This document shows positions 1-11,370 of a stretch of 64,000 bases of DNA, one piece after another. Made by a program: the position numbers and the translations under genes. The stretch is from Astropecten irregularis (Eukaryota; Echinodermata; Asteroidea; Paxillosida; Astropectinidae), in the NCBI GenBank assembly GCA_963971285.1, contig OZ020254.1, positions 6,944,001 to 7,008,000 of the forward strand. Reading direction: 5' to 3'. Position 1 is the stretch's first letter. Every line of letters starts with the position of its first letter. Below the pieces are notes generated by a model. That model saw only the letters and a program-made list of their open reading frames with translations, searched no databases and was not told the origin of the DNA.

Positions 1-717
1 TTCCGTCCACAACAAGGACTGACCTCCGGGGTAAACAGAAACCCTAAAGCCTCAACTTACTCTTCTCTCACAAGATGGCGGGAAATGAATTATATTTGCA
101 TACAACGTACGTGGACTTTAAATAGTCGGGTAACAAATCAATCATGTCCATATCCTCATACTAAAACGCATCGACGAAAAGGACACCGTGCAAAGTTCGA
201 CGCTAGTCTGTCATTCCAGTCGTTTATTTCATAAGGCGGGGTAAGAACTCAAAATTGTACAAATAAGGAGTGGCAAATGTAATTCTAGGAATGTCCTTGA
301 ACTTCTACTTTATAGAGAGACCGGGCAGTGGGGACTGCTTATCAATTTGACCAAAAATTGTTGGAATTAAATACTACAATTCTGAATAAATTAATAGGTA
401 ATCGTGGGTTTTAGGGACCTGAAAAGAGCTAGCTAGGTCGTTAACTTCAGCCAACTCATCCCAGCGTATCACACCGTCATAATTTAGTGCCCTAAAACCC
501 AGGATTACCATAATTAATTTAATTATGTTCATCATAATTTTTACTGTGCAACTTGAACAGCCTATGTGAGAGTTCTGTCTATTTTTAAATGATTTTTTAA
601 GTAAGGATTTATTAACACTGTTGTCTATGGGAGTTTATTTACTTGGGTGCAACCATGGAGGAAGGAAGAACACCAGCAGGGTTGTAATGTTTCTGGATTA
701 ATCAGGAAGGTAATTAA

Positions 718-1050
718 AGATTGTATCATACTTTGGTAAGAGACCAAAACAGAAATGTTCACAGATTTACGTATAACTTATAGGGTATGAAGATGGTGCT
801 GGTAGAAACATGCTGTTAACATTTTTCCGCCTGAAATGGTGTATTTATCCAGAAATTAGTAAAACAACGACCGATTAAAAATAAAAGAGAAAACACTTAA
901 GAAATACTGTGGCCGTTTTTCGCTGTTTTCTCAAAAAGTGGGCAACTTATGGGACTGAAATTTTCACAGATTACTTTTACTGTATCTTCCTTGATATTTT
1001 TGCCCGCGAATCTGTATTTCTTTGACAAAAACCAAAGTATGATACTACCT
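718..1050. mobile_element. TTAA-flanked MITE, family A
   Basis: This 333-bp element carries imperfect terminal inverted repeats: a degenerate left end (AGATTGTATCATACTTTGGT) and the right end ACCAAAGTATGATACTACCT. It is bounded by TTAA at 714-717 and 1051-1054. The interior matches the other family A copies in this window (16928, 36129, 37035, 38485, 47344, 48954), including the motifs CAGGCGGAAA/TTTCCGCCTG and GTGGGCAAC. There is no coding capacity. A TTAA target suggests mobilisation by a piggyBac-type transposase, but the tips do not look like classic piggyBac, so that is inference. Confidence 0.8.
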
Positions 1051-1090
1051 TTAAGTAATCTTGATATTCGTTTCAACTGACCACAACTAT

Positions 1091-1163
1091 CTCAGTGGCC
1101 TAGCGGTATGGCATCTGCACTAGTAAGCACGAGGTCGTGGGTTCGAATCCCACCCAGGCCGGC
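1091..1163 (+). repeat. tRNA-like sequence (degenerate)
   Basis: A perfect T-arm (GTGGG TTCGAAT CCCAC) with a B-box and an A-box-like TGGCCTAGCGG are visible, but no pairing acceptor stem can be drawn. It is probably a tRNA-derived repeat head or pseudogene, not a working tRNA. Confidence 0.5.
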
Positions 1164-2220
1164 ATCTGATTTTTTTCAAGTGCACTCACAAGCACCGAGT
1201 GTGCGGTGCTCATGCTCATAACTTTCAGGATATGAAGACGGTGCTGGTAGAAACAAACCCTGATAATGTTTCCGCCTGAAATGGTGTATGTATCCAGAAA
1301 TCAGTCAAACAAAGACTGAAAACAGTTTTGATTCTCAGGGTAAGATGAAAAACATTCTTTTATGTTTTAGAAGCAAAATTGAGTCAGTTTTTCGCTATTT
1401 TCTTGTGACTCAGGTATCTGATTGAGCTCATATTTTCACAGGTTTATCATTTCATGTACATGCTGGATCTTTTACCAATTGTGTATTATAATACGCTTTA
1501 AGTCATTAGTTGCATCCACTACTTTTTATGGACAAAGTTTAGCCATTCACACACAATAATAAATCATAATTCTCAAAAGAGTGCATGATTTCTTTATTTT
1601 GTTGTATCGAGTGTTTTGTAGCACCTCAAGAGCTGCTGATGAAGAGCAAGAGCAGAATGGGTGGATGGGGTCTAGGGCCTGCATAAGGGGGTCCATCCTG
1701 GACATGCTAGACGGCTGGCTATTGATGCTATAATCTGAGACATTTCTTATCTACTTTTTTTCAGACTCTATATATTTTTTTAAACTACTTGAGCAAACAC
1801 CTTGAAATTAAGTTTGTTGTTTGTTTGTTTGTTTTGTGTTTTTTTGCTGCAGAGAGAGGTGTTTCATACCAGCAACACAACATTGTGTGACATCAATCGC
1901 CTTTTCTGTATTTACCGTGATGAATAATTCTTTCCTTTATATTGAGGTGTTTCATCATCAAAAATTGTTTTCATTATTTTTACTAAGTTGAGACTTGAGA
2001 GGAACTCGGCCAGGGAGTGCAGGCTTTGGGAGTTATTAAAAGGGAAAGCTAAACAAATAAACAAATATATAAATATATTCCCTGTAGATACGTTTATAAA
2101 CAACATTACTCTCGAAAAGAAAAACACAGTCCGGCGAAGGGAAAGCAGTGACAATTTCTTGAAATGCTTTCCAGAATTTTTTTAGGAGAAGAGCTAGAAC
2201 AAAATGCTGATAGACCTTGG

Positions 2221-5200
2221 CTACAATTTGAACAGGACTTTCTCTACATTGTGAACAGAACAAGCAACGGCATTTGTCTGTCTCATTTCCCAGATTTTGA
2301 TGCAGTGATCCAGAAGCCACTCCATGGATGTGTGGTAGGTGTCCATGCGATGCTCAAATTTGACTTTATTCAACGTGGCCAGCTTTGAAATGGACGGGTA
2401 GATCTCATAGGGGACAGTCAGGCTATCTAGTCGTATCCCAGCAGGCAGCTTCTGGGATCTTGCTAACGTGTCATCTTCATCTACTGCTTCTCCTGAGGAT
2501 GATTCCCGAGCATCTCTGTCTCTTGGAGGACACCTCTCTCCACTTTTATCCTTCTTGTGACTGGGTTTCTTTTTACAATTTTTGCTCCTTTTCCTGGACC
2601 CAGATCTTGTTTGACTGTCTGAGCATGCAGCGGATTGTTTGCTATTTGTTAAGGAGAGCTCAGCAGAGGAAGATTCCTCCTTGGATCTCTTGGACTTCTT
2701 GAGTTTCTTGGATTTGTTGTGCTCATCCTCAGCCTGGTCTGACAAGTCTACCACCATTCTCACGGACTCTGGCGAGACATCAGACTGCTCACAAAGTTCC
2801 TTCATATCGGTCAAGTGCTTCAGGGTGTGCTTGGAGAAGTCCTCATGAAGCAGGTAGTCCCTTGAAAGCCACTCCTTGCCAAAAGACGTTCTCTGCACAT
2901 TGCTAGATTCCTCTAAGGAGATGTCTGCCTGACCTTCCCGATCATTGGGGTCTGGTTGGGGTCTAGTCATGACAAAGCTGCTGGGCTCCAGATCAGGTGC
3001 TGGGCTTGACTTTTTGCTCAAGGACCGGAATGATCGCCTATACTCTGTCAACCTTTCCTGACCTGACAAATCAAGAGAAATCAGAGACACACTGTAATGG
3101 CTTACACTCAAGATATCCCAAAACAAACAGATGCCGATGGGGATATATTTTGCCTCTATAAATGCAGGATTCTTTGACTGAGCTCAGAAGCATTTACTCT
3201 ATGAAGCTTTTCTGCACAAGGTTACTCTTGTCCTCTCATGTCTCAGCACTATTGCCACATATAGGCTGGAAGCTTAACAGGGATGGTTGACAGTATAACT
3301 CTTTTGTGAGTGTATGTGGTTCTGAGGAGAACCAATCCCAATTTGACTCAACATTTTGGAGCAGTATACAGGTGACCATATTTTGTTGAGATGATCCGGG
3401 GACAGTGATCCGTGTCCAGGGGGAGGGGTACAATTTTGAAACAAATTTGAATCCAGATGGTGCCTACATGCAAAATGGTGGCATCTATGGACATCTTGTC
3501 CAGTTGACATGAGTGGGTTACATACTTACATGTCTTAGGCGGTTGTCTTCGCATACTTCTCTGAAGAATGGATCATCTTCAGCACAGCATTTGTGTTCAG
3601 TTTTTTCTTTATTTAGGACAATTAAAATTTTCGGGGGCATTTCGTCGAATCGTGGACATTTTTGGGGGACAATTTTTCATCGGGGACGGCACTGTCAAAT
3701 CGGGGACTGTCCCCGGAAATCGGGGACGTCTGGTCACCTTAGTATACTCTGCCCATCATCATTAGAGAGCAGGCTGGAGGTTCATTATGTCACTAATTTT
3801 CATTACATAAGGCAAAGAAGAAAGGTTTATTTTAGAGAATTTTCTCTAACTCCATTGTTGGCAAAGCATAGCCGAGAAAAAACGCTTTATCAAGGGTGAA
3901 TTTCCATTAAAACTTAAATTGAATTTATTATCCAAATAATACATATATATATATATATATGAGAATGTATGTGCTGCTTAACCTTAATACCTCCTTAAGC
4001 ATCTGAAGAGGGAATACATGTACATAATGAAGTTGTGATGTGGAGACATCCATTCAGCCCAGTAGTATGAGCAAACAAATGTTTCTACTTACTTTTGAGG
4101 GTACTATTGGTCGCCAAGTGCAGATGTTTGTTAACCTGCTCGACCTGGTAGAAGTTATTGAAGTGTTGAACAAAGGCAGGCAAGTCACTGACCTTTTTGT
4201 AATCACTGCAAGAGAAAAATCCAATTGAAATGAGACTTTTCCTGGATATTTACGTATGGAAGCGAATAATTCTAAATCTTTCACACAAAACCACAATGCA
4301 TAAGATGCAAAGTATTGCTTCAATACCGGTAATAGAGAATACATTACAAAACTCTTTGATTAGCTGGGCCATGCCAATGGGTTTCATCTCTTGGGGTTTT
4401 CAAAGGCTGAGTAGGACACCCTGAGCCAGGCTGGACAAAGCTGAGCCAAGCTGAGCCACACTGGGCCAGGCTGAGTCATGCTAAGCCAGGTTGGGCCAAA
4501 CTGAGCCAGGCTGGGCCAAGATGAGCCACGCTGGACCAATTCACTGAGTCAGTCCGGACCAATTTAAGCCAGGCTGGACCAAGCTGAGCCAGGCTAAGCC
4601 AGGCTGGACCAAGCTGAGCCAGGCTGAGCCAGGCTGGACCAGGCTGAGCCAGGCTGAGCCAGGCTGGACCAAGCTGAGCCAGGATGGACCAAGATGAGCC
4701 AGGCTGGACCAAGCTGGGCCAGGCTGGACCAGGCTGAGCCAGGCTGGACCAGGCTGAGCCAGGCTGGACCAGGCTGAGCCAGGCTGGACCAGGCTGAGCC
4801 AGGCTGGACCAGGCTGAGCCAGGCTGGACCAAGCTGAGCCAGGATGGACCAAGATGAGCCAGGCTGGACCAGGCTGGGCCAGGCTGGACCAGGCTGAGCC
4901 AGGCTGGACCAGGCTGAGCCAGGCTGGACCAGGCTGAGCCATGCTGGACCAGGCTGAGCCAGGCTGGACCAAGATGAGCCAGGCTGGGCCAAGCGGAGCC
5001 AGGCTTGTTTTATCATGGGATGAGTCGTCAACAATCAATGATAATCTAACAAAGCATTTTCATTTACCTCAAATTCAGAACAGATCTCTCAGGTCCAAGA
5101 ACATGCTGGCCTCTGAATTTTTGAGCTTCGACCCAATGACCCCAATTGAACAGACGCACTGTTTCTGAAAAACAAGGCAAACAAATAAATACCAGATGTA

Positions 5201-8200
5201 TCTAATATTGTCTACTATTCTCTCTCATCTTGGTAAAGAAAATGCAATAAAATGTCTTTGCAGAGGAACACAATCACCTGTGAGTGACAAACATTGTTGG
5301 AAGATTCTTAAACAATCAAGGAAAGCGAGTGACAAACAGGGACAAATCAAGGTATGAACGTTTCAAACAGAAGGGTAATATCAATCTGTGGACAAGATCT
5401 CATTTATAAACATACATGATTGATTGATGGTACTCAATATTCACAACCCCACCCATCCTCCCCACCCAAATAAACAAGAAGTGCTTTCAAGATCACCTGC
5501 TTGACCAGTGCCTGGATCAGTTTCATGGATTAACTTCTGGATCAACCCCCGCATCAACCCCTAAATTAACCTCTGGCATGGGATCAACCTCTGGATCATC
5601 CCCAGATGGACCCTTTGATGGACCCCTGGATCAACCCTGAATTAACTTCTACATTAACCTCTGGATCATCATCTGGATTAATCTCTGGATTAACCTTCGG
5701 ATCATCCAGGGATTAGATTGACCAATGATCAAAATGTCTGAAAACAGTTGACAGGGAGCATAAAAAGTCTAAAATCTGAAAATCTCCTATACTTTTGTAC
5801 ATAGCCAGTGAGGAAAAAAATCTGAAATCCAAAACAAAAAAATCTGAAATCAGATTTTAATCTGAGAAATCTCATCCTTGATCATCCCCAGGATTAACCT
5901 TTGGTGTTAACATCTGGATCAATCTCTGAATCACCCTCATAACTCCTGAATCATTTTCAGATCAAACCCTGGATTAATCTTTTGATTAACCTCTGGATTA
6001 TAAAGTCCTGAATCAACAGCACTTCCTTCATATTCACCAACAGCCAAGGGCAGTAAGTGCTCACCTTCTGAAAACAGTGTCTGTAGTCGACGGGTATAGG
6101 AGGAGAATCTATGCTCCATGTCATCATTTAAAACAAACAGAAGCTTGAGTGCAACGATGATGTATGCCAACGCCTGACACTCCAGAGCAAGAGGCTTGAC
6201 CTTCATCTTGGAATCTTCTAATGCTGGCTGAACCTTGAGGTATAATTGATGGGTGTACTTGCACAACTCCACTGGGAAAATATACAAGACAGAAAAAAAT
6301 GATACATCAAATCAAAAGTCTAAAAGAAATGAGAGGACAAGCAGTTCATTATAATGACAGATGTTCATAATAATGGGTGCATTTAGTTTAGCTAACACGG
6401 GTCAGCCCTTACTGGGAGTGGTCGTGCTATACTGCACAAAACAAGAGAGAGAATTGGGACGAGGTTGACCCGGGGGAGCTAAACGAATGAACCCTATGTC
6501 ATGTTACCTGCTTTCATTCATCTAAAACTTTACAGCTCAATCCAAATACTGGCCTTCCATGAAGGTCCATTCCAGCAATGAGCCACTAGAGGGAGTTTCC
6601 TGGACATTACCTGGGAGATTGAGAGTGACAACCATCCTTGCAATGGTCAGGCTCATTTCGTGCTGGCCACTAGGGGGCAGGCTTATCTTCAGCTTCTTGG
6701 TCAGCAGACAGCACAGGTCAAATACAAAGTTGAGATCTGGTGAGACCTGACAAGACACCAAGAAAGATTCATTAGTCAAAGCCACCATTGTTAAATTCTC
6801 CATCCTCTTCCAGCCAGCTTAAAAAGAACTGAACAGTAAACTGGCAATGGAAGAAGGAATGAATATGCCATGGAGCTCAGAACTCACCAAAGAGGGATTG
6901 CAGAACCTGTTAATATCAACAGAACTCAAGCTCTTGTTAATGTGTTCTGGGAGGACCTCAGACGTCGCCCGAAGAGGAAGGTGTCCCTGACGAACCCACC
7001 TAATCGATCAATCAACATATGTAAACAGCACATCAATCAACAAATTACTGGCGCAAGATCATCATGATATAAACATTGAATAGAATGGTTTCCGTCGGTA
7101 TGAACTTGTATGCGTGGTGCTAGGAGAGCCTGACGTTTTGATCCTAGCAGGATCTTCCTCAAAGGCAAAACATTTTTCTTAAATGTCAAATATAATAACA
7201 GGCTTAAGTTGATAAGAGAAGTAATTGAAAAGTGAACATAGACAAATTGACTGGAGCGGGCTTCCAACCAGCGTTGGAGCATCGTACCGATCTCTTACCA
7301 ACTGAACTATCCAGCCCTACGGTAATGCATCTGTACATCGAAGAGCAATAGAATATAAAATTGCATATTTGTTTCTATTTCATACGCATCTTTCATTCTC
7401 TTTCAACTACAATTATTTACTGTTTACTACATCTATATGTTACAATGGTTATTTGGTAAATATTACCATATCCGGTATTAAAGCCCCCACACTAATACAG
7501 ATTTATACTGGAGCAAGGAAGCAATGATGGTTGGATAGTACACGAGTTATAAATTGACCTGATCATATCAGAGAGTAAGACTGGTTCATCCACCAGCCGC
7601 AGTCCAATATACATCAGACACACACTGTCCCACAGACCAAGGCGTATTCTCCTCCTCACTGACTTCCGAGATTGGACGGTCACAACGTCCCCTTTCGAGT
7701 TACGATGCAGGAAGTCGTCTATGCTGCGAACCTTTGCCTTTTTACCATCTGTAGGTCAAAGGTCATGAGAAAAACTTCATCCAGTCAATATTAATCAGTG
7801 CATTTTTAATTTGGCTGCAGTACAAACAAAAATTAACTCCAATCACTTCATCCACACTAAGATCAAACATGGTGGTTTTGCTTTCCAATTACTTGTGACC
7901 ATAATACTAAATGATTTTGTGCAACAGATTCACTTTGACTTGTATTAGAGATATTTGTGGAGACCAGGGTAATCTTTCTTTTTAATAATATCCCCTATTG
8001 TGCATGCAGTAGATCATTTTGCAGCATAGTTAGCATATGAGATTTTGTGTACACGATCTTAGCACAAACTGTTCCAAGATGCATTTCTCATATACATTCA
8101 CTTCAGATTTACTGCCTATCCGATTAAGAGACTGCGGCAATTTGGGATGGGCAACAATGGGAGACTTTTGAGAACTGGTCTTCAAGTCAACAGCGCACTT

Positions 8201-10951
8201 GCACGCAATTGTTAGCATGCGCACGTTGTTTTGCGCCTGCACTATTGTGCGTGCGCGCTGTTGACTTGAAGACCGGTTCTCAAAAGTCTCCCATTAGACT
8301 ATTACATAACTTGTGTTACAACAATAAATGTACAAGGCGACTTCAGCCTCTGAAGATGAAGCGATGTCCCTGAGGTGCTTTACACTTAATACCTTGTGTT
8401 TCTGATTTACTTGGAGACGTTTCATTCTCTAGGTCTTCTCCCTTCTCATCCCTGTCCTCCTCATCAGAATCCTCCAGTCGGCGCTTGGCTGAACTGGACA
8501 CCTTGCCCGTCTTGCAAAACGCCGCCCCACAATTCCTCAGGTAGTGGAACCACAGCTGCATCACAACTTCCTACCAACGAGATCCAGTGCGTACATCCAT
8601 CAAATTCCATTAAAAACAAATAAACAAACAGCTCAACGGAGGTCGTAACCCATATTTCATTTGCTTCATGTTTGAAAAGCTACATCATCCATCAAAAGCT
8701 GTTGTCATGATTGAGATGGATGCATTGGATAGACAGACAAGCAGACTGACTGACACACAGATTTAAGACTAAAATCTACATGGCCTTTGACTTTGTCACA
8801 TGGTATGAAATCTCACATTCAGCTACAACTTTAGCCCAGAAACTATGTGCACAAGAAACAAATTAAAGGTGATATCATACTTTGGTTTTCATCAAAGAAA
8901 TACAGATTCATGGGCAAAAATATCAATACAGATACAGTCACAGTCATCTGTGAAAATTTCAGTCCCATACGTTGCCCACTTTTTGGAGCTGCAGTGTGGT
9001 ACGTAATTCAGAGCAGCATACACACTCATTGGGGCTTTTCACACTATCCAAAATCTCAGAGTTGGAACCAGATCGAACCCCGAGATTTGTTTCAACCCTT
9101 TTCACACTTGAACATTTTCAACCCCGAGCCAACCTGGGTTGGGAGCAGGGTTGAAAATCTGAACCCGGTTCCAAACTGCATTTTGGGCTGTGTGACGCGT
9201 GATCTGTGTTGTATGAGCCGCTTTGAACACCATAAACATAGTGTGAAAGTATGTTACGTCTCTTTGATTCAATTCAAAAACTTGCCGGGCTGAACCAGGG
9301 TGGATCCGGGTTGGTTTCAACACGGATCGAAAAGGCGATAGTGTGAAAAGGCCTATTGTACTCACGTCCAGTTTGGCAGGGAATCCCATAGCAACCAGAG
9401 CCTTGATCTGACTTTTTAAGATGGCCTGGTACAGCTCACATGACCACCAGGACTTCCCATCAGCAGACTCTGCAGCAAACCGAAAATATGAGTACAGGAA
9501 AGCTCACAATACATCATGTACATTCAGGTTTGCCCCCAACTGAATGTCACTTTCAGAATGCAGAGGTAAAAAACTGCAAATGTTCCCAGGCTGCACAAAC
9601 AAGATCCGACAGAATCTGAAATAGTAGCTTACAATACTGAAATATTTTGTCAAACTGCATGGTACTACACTGAGTGACCCAGATGCATGATTAAAATTCA
9701 CCTTTCCACCTAAAAATTCACAATTCATTGCTGTGAACTTTGTTTTAAAACCAGGAATCTTATATTTGATGTTAGCAGTAGTTTGAGTCCTCATTTCTAC
9801 CCCTATATGAAACAGTGGAACGCCACTATAATGAACACCGCTATACCAAACATTTAGCTATGCCGCACATCACCTTTCACTCCCAATTGTTTTATGTAAA
9901 ATATAAAGGCCTGCTGAACAACGTTCACTGTAACAAACGACCAACAATTTCTGTGCATACCGGCGTGTTATAGTGGCATTCCACTGTAACTATCAAGCAT
10001 TATGACGGCTCCTGACAAACCATACCTTCATTGACTTTGTCCTCTTTCATGTTCCTGTGCTTCTTGGATACAGTATAAGAATGCGTGTAATCCAAGATGG
10101 TTTCAAATTCGTTTTCGATAACACACATTACCTGCATGGAAATGGAAAGACAGCAACAATCAGGGTTGTATCAAGAAAAGAGCAATTGCCATGAAAACGA
10201 TTACATTGATAGTTTGGTTTATCAGTGTTATTGTTAATGGATAAAGTCTGCAACAAAATCAAGATCAAGTTTAAAGGAACAATACATGATTGGTAAAGGT
10301 CACAGAACAGCACGCACACTTTGTCTGATCATACATTTACATGTAATAATAAACCTGTGAAAACTTGAGCTCAATCGGACATCTGAGTCCCGAGAAAACC
10401 CAACTCAATTTTTCTTATAAAACATGAAGATTGGTTTTGATCTTACCCCGAGATCAAAACTGTTTTCGGTCTTTGTTTTACTAGGCCTAATTTCTGGATA
10501 AATACAGCCTCCTGACCGAAACGCCCCCTGGCTGATTGCCTCCAAGCCGACTCGCCCCCTGACCGACTCGCCCCCTGACCGATTTTTTAGTTTTTGTCAT
10601 TATTGCGATGTTTTTTATTTTTTGTGACTCGGGGGGGGGGGGGGGGGGGGGTTTGCTGAGTTGGCAAGGGGGCGAGTTGGTAAGGGGCGAGTCGGTAACG
10701 GGGCGAGTTGGCAAGGGGGTGAGTTGGTAAGGGGTGAGTCGGCCAGGGGGCGAGTTGACTTGTTATAGCACAGACCCTGTGCAGTGTGAGCTGTGTCACC
10801 GGTCACTGTGACTGTGAGCTGTGTAGACTAGTCCTTCCAGTTCCACCATGTGTAAACTTACCTGTGACTGGGTATCACATTCATTGCAGTAAAACAACCC
10901 ATCATGTTCATAAAATTCGGCCTCTTGTCGACAATTCCCACAAGTAGGCAT
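2221..10951 (-). CDS. TAF1B: TAF1B, RNA polymerase I TBP-associated factor B, 11 exons, 724 aa
   Basis: This is a subunit of the selectivity factor (SL1/TIF-IB) that recruits RNA polymerase I to rDNA promoters in the nucleolus; the family is TFIIB-like. Exons on the minus strand, 5' to 3': 10951-10862, 10131-10026, 9469-9366, 8570-8393, 7748-7559, 6999-6888, 6746-6611, 6271-6065, 5164-5068, 4205-4093, 3062-2221 (stop TAG). All junctions are AG/GT and the phases close to 2175 nt. The N-terminus is a zinc ribbon (C4, C7, C22, C25). It is followed by the family's cyclin-fold core: a W-rich stretch near residues 70-100, the SVCLMYIGLRL helix in exon 5, and QALAYIIVALKLLFVLND in exon 8. The last exon adds a Lys/Ser-rich, low-complexity segment (about 551-625) before a final block with WLLDHC. 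At 724 aa it is longer than the vertebrate protein (about 590 aa). The identity is well supported; the C-terminal 280 residues are the least certain part. Confidence 0.9.
3370..3739. mobile_element. hAT-like MITE with near-perfect 8-bp target duplication
   Basis: The ends AGGTGACCA... and ...TGGTCACCT form a short inverted repeat. They are flanked by CAGTATAC (3362-3369) and TAGTATAC (3740-3747), an 8-bp duplication with one mismatch. The right third is rich in CGGGGAC units. The element lies in TAF1B intron 10 and has no transposase. Confidence 0.65.
4426..5002. repeat. 20-bp minisatellite in TAF1B intron 9
   Basis: About 29 copies of a 20-bp unit built from two related 10-mers, AGGCTGAGCC and AGGCTGGACC. 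Both halves vary slightly (AAGCTGAGCC, AGGATGGACC, AAGATGAGCC), and there is a higher-order 40-60 bp pattern. The left edge is more diverged than the centre. The unit reads open in several frames on the minus strand only because 20-bp periods cycle frames and contain no stop; it is not coding. Confidence 0.9.
5497..6012. repeat. Degenerate CTGGATTAACCT-type array, split by a MITE
   Basis: Loosely repeated 12-16 bp units (CTGGATCAACC, CTGGATTAACC, CTGGATCATCC) run on both sides of an inserted 171-bp MITE (5708-5878). The array sits in TAF1B intron 8 and reaches to within about 50 bp of exon 8. Confidence 0.7.
5708..5878. mobile_element. AGGGATGAGATT-end MITE, copy 1
   Basis: Terminal inverted repeats AGGGATTAGATT and AATCTGAGAAATCTCATCCT flank about 171 bp that match 21549-21713 almost base for base (TCTGAAAACA, GACAGGGAGCATAAAAAGTC, CTATACTTTTGTACA). 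Confidence 0.8.
7238..7318 (-). repeat. tRNA-derived SINE fragment
   Basis: On the minus strand the sequence reads GGGCTGGATAGTTCAGTTGG...GTTGGAAGCCCGCTCCAGTC followed by AATTTGTCTATGTTCAC. This is the same tRNA-like head and short tail as copies at 19364, 26814, 40524 and 54425. The B-box is damaged in this copy. Confidence 0.65.
8156..8295. mobile_element. AATGGGAGAC-end MITE, copy 1
   Basis: A 140-bp near-palindrome whose arms of about 45 bp start AATGGGAGACTTTTGAGAAC and include GGTCTTCAAGTCAACAGCGC. The centre is rich in alternating GCGCACG/TGCGCATG. Other copies are at 49452-49595 and 56229-56374. It lies in TAF1B intron 4. Confidence 0.85.
8867..8986. mobile_element. TTAA MITE family A, truncated copy
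   Basis: The left end (TTAA then AGGTGATATCATACTTTGG) and the first 120 bp of the family are present. Similarity stops after GCCCACTTTTTG. Confidence 0.75.
9031..9353. mobile_element. GGGCTTTTCACACTATC-end MITE beside TAF1B exon 3
   Basis: Inverted termini GGGCTTTTCACACTATC and GATAGTGTGAAAAGGCC bound about 323 bp with internal inverted AACCCGGTT/CCGGGTT motifs. The right end is only 12 bp from the exon 3 boundary at 9366, so on the minus strand it starts just after the 5' splice site. It has no coding capacity. Confidence 0.75.
9812..9987. mobile_element. ACAGTGGAACGCCACTATAA-end MITE
   Basis: About 176 bp with inverted termini ACAGTGGAACGCCACTATAA and TTATAGTGGCATTCCACTGT, in TAF1B intron 2. 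This is the only copy I noticed in the window. Confidence 0.75.
10275..10505. mobile_element. TTAA MITE family B, 3'-truncated
   Basis: It follows TTAA at 10271-10274 and shares GGTAAAGGTCACAGAACAGCAC and GATCAAAACTGTTTTCGGTC with the fuller family B copy at 35499-35855. It is cut off where the G-rich array begins. Confidence 0.65.
10505..10757. repeat. G-rich inverted minisatellite with poly(G) centre
   Basis: Units of the type GACTCGCCCCCTGACC on the left and their reverse complements (GGCGAGTTGGTAAGGG type) on the right flank an uninterrupted run of about 22 G (near 10630-10651). It sits in TAF1B intron 1 and could form a hairpin or G-quadruplex. Confidence 0.75.
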
Positions 10952-11370
10952 TTTTGCAAGCTAAAACGATTACAAAAAAAATGTTTGTTATCTTGTTGTT
11001 TTGCTAACAAATTGCAACCAATGACTCCGTGAAAATGTTCACCACACCATCATCACCAGTCATCACCGTACTGTATCGCACGTGTAAATGAAAGAGCCTG
11101 GCTACCGCAACTTCTAACACCTACTTCTGCTTTAAAGAAGGTAGGATTCCCGACTACATTTGTTTACACTTTAATCGACTGAATTTAAAGACTACACTTG
11201 AACTTTTGACCTAGAGGTGAACTTTGACCTTTGGAGCTGGGCATCGTACGTGCAGAGTGCTGCAGATTTCTCCTATTTGTTTTGTACACGCATATTTCTT
11301 GCATAGTGCGGGTCTTTCGTTACCGGTATTTTTTTCTTTCTTGGCTCTTGGTGCAGCGCCCAGCTTCGGA
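10952..11370. promoter_or_regulatory. 419-bp divergent interval between TAF1B and iPGM start codons
   Basis: The start codons of TAF1B (minus strand) and iPGM (plus strand) are 419 bp apart, so this interval must carry both 5' UTRs and both promoters, probably as one bidirectional promoter. I see no clear TATA box. No transposon copy is recognised here, unlike the flanking introns. Transcription start sites cannot be read from the sequence. Confidence 0.6.

Larger units (their letters stand above)
1..2220. other. Gene-free flank downstream of TAF1B
   Basis: No coding exon was recognised. The interval holds a short inverted-repeat element near 395-512 (GGTAATCGTGGGTTTTAGGG against its complement), one TTAA-flanked MITE (718-1050), a tRNA-like sequence (1091-1163) and part of a related MITE (about 1212-1470). 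The rest would include the TAF1B 3' UTR, whose end I cannot place. Confidence 0.5.

Noticed and set aside
4476-5038. Long Trp/Pro/Leu-rich open frames on the minus strand
   Set aside because: They are all translations of the 20-bp minisatellite inside TAF1B intron 9.
8847-9293. 148-codon open frame on the plus strand
   Set aside because: It runs across a truncated MITE and a second MITE in TAF1B intron 3, antisense to the gene.
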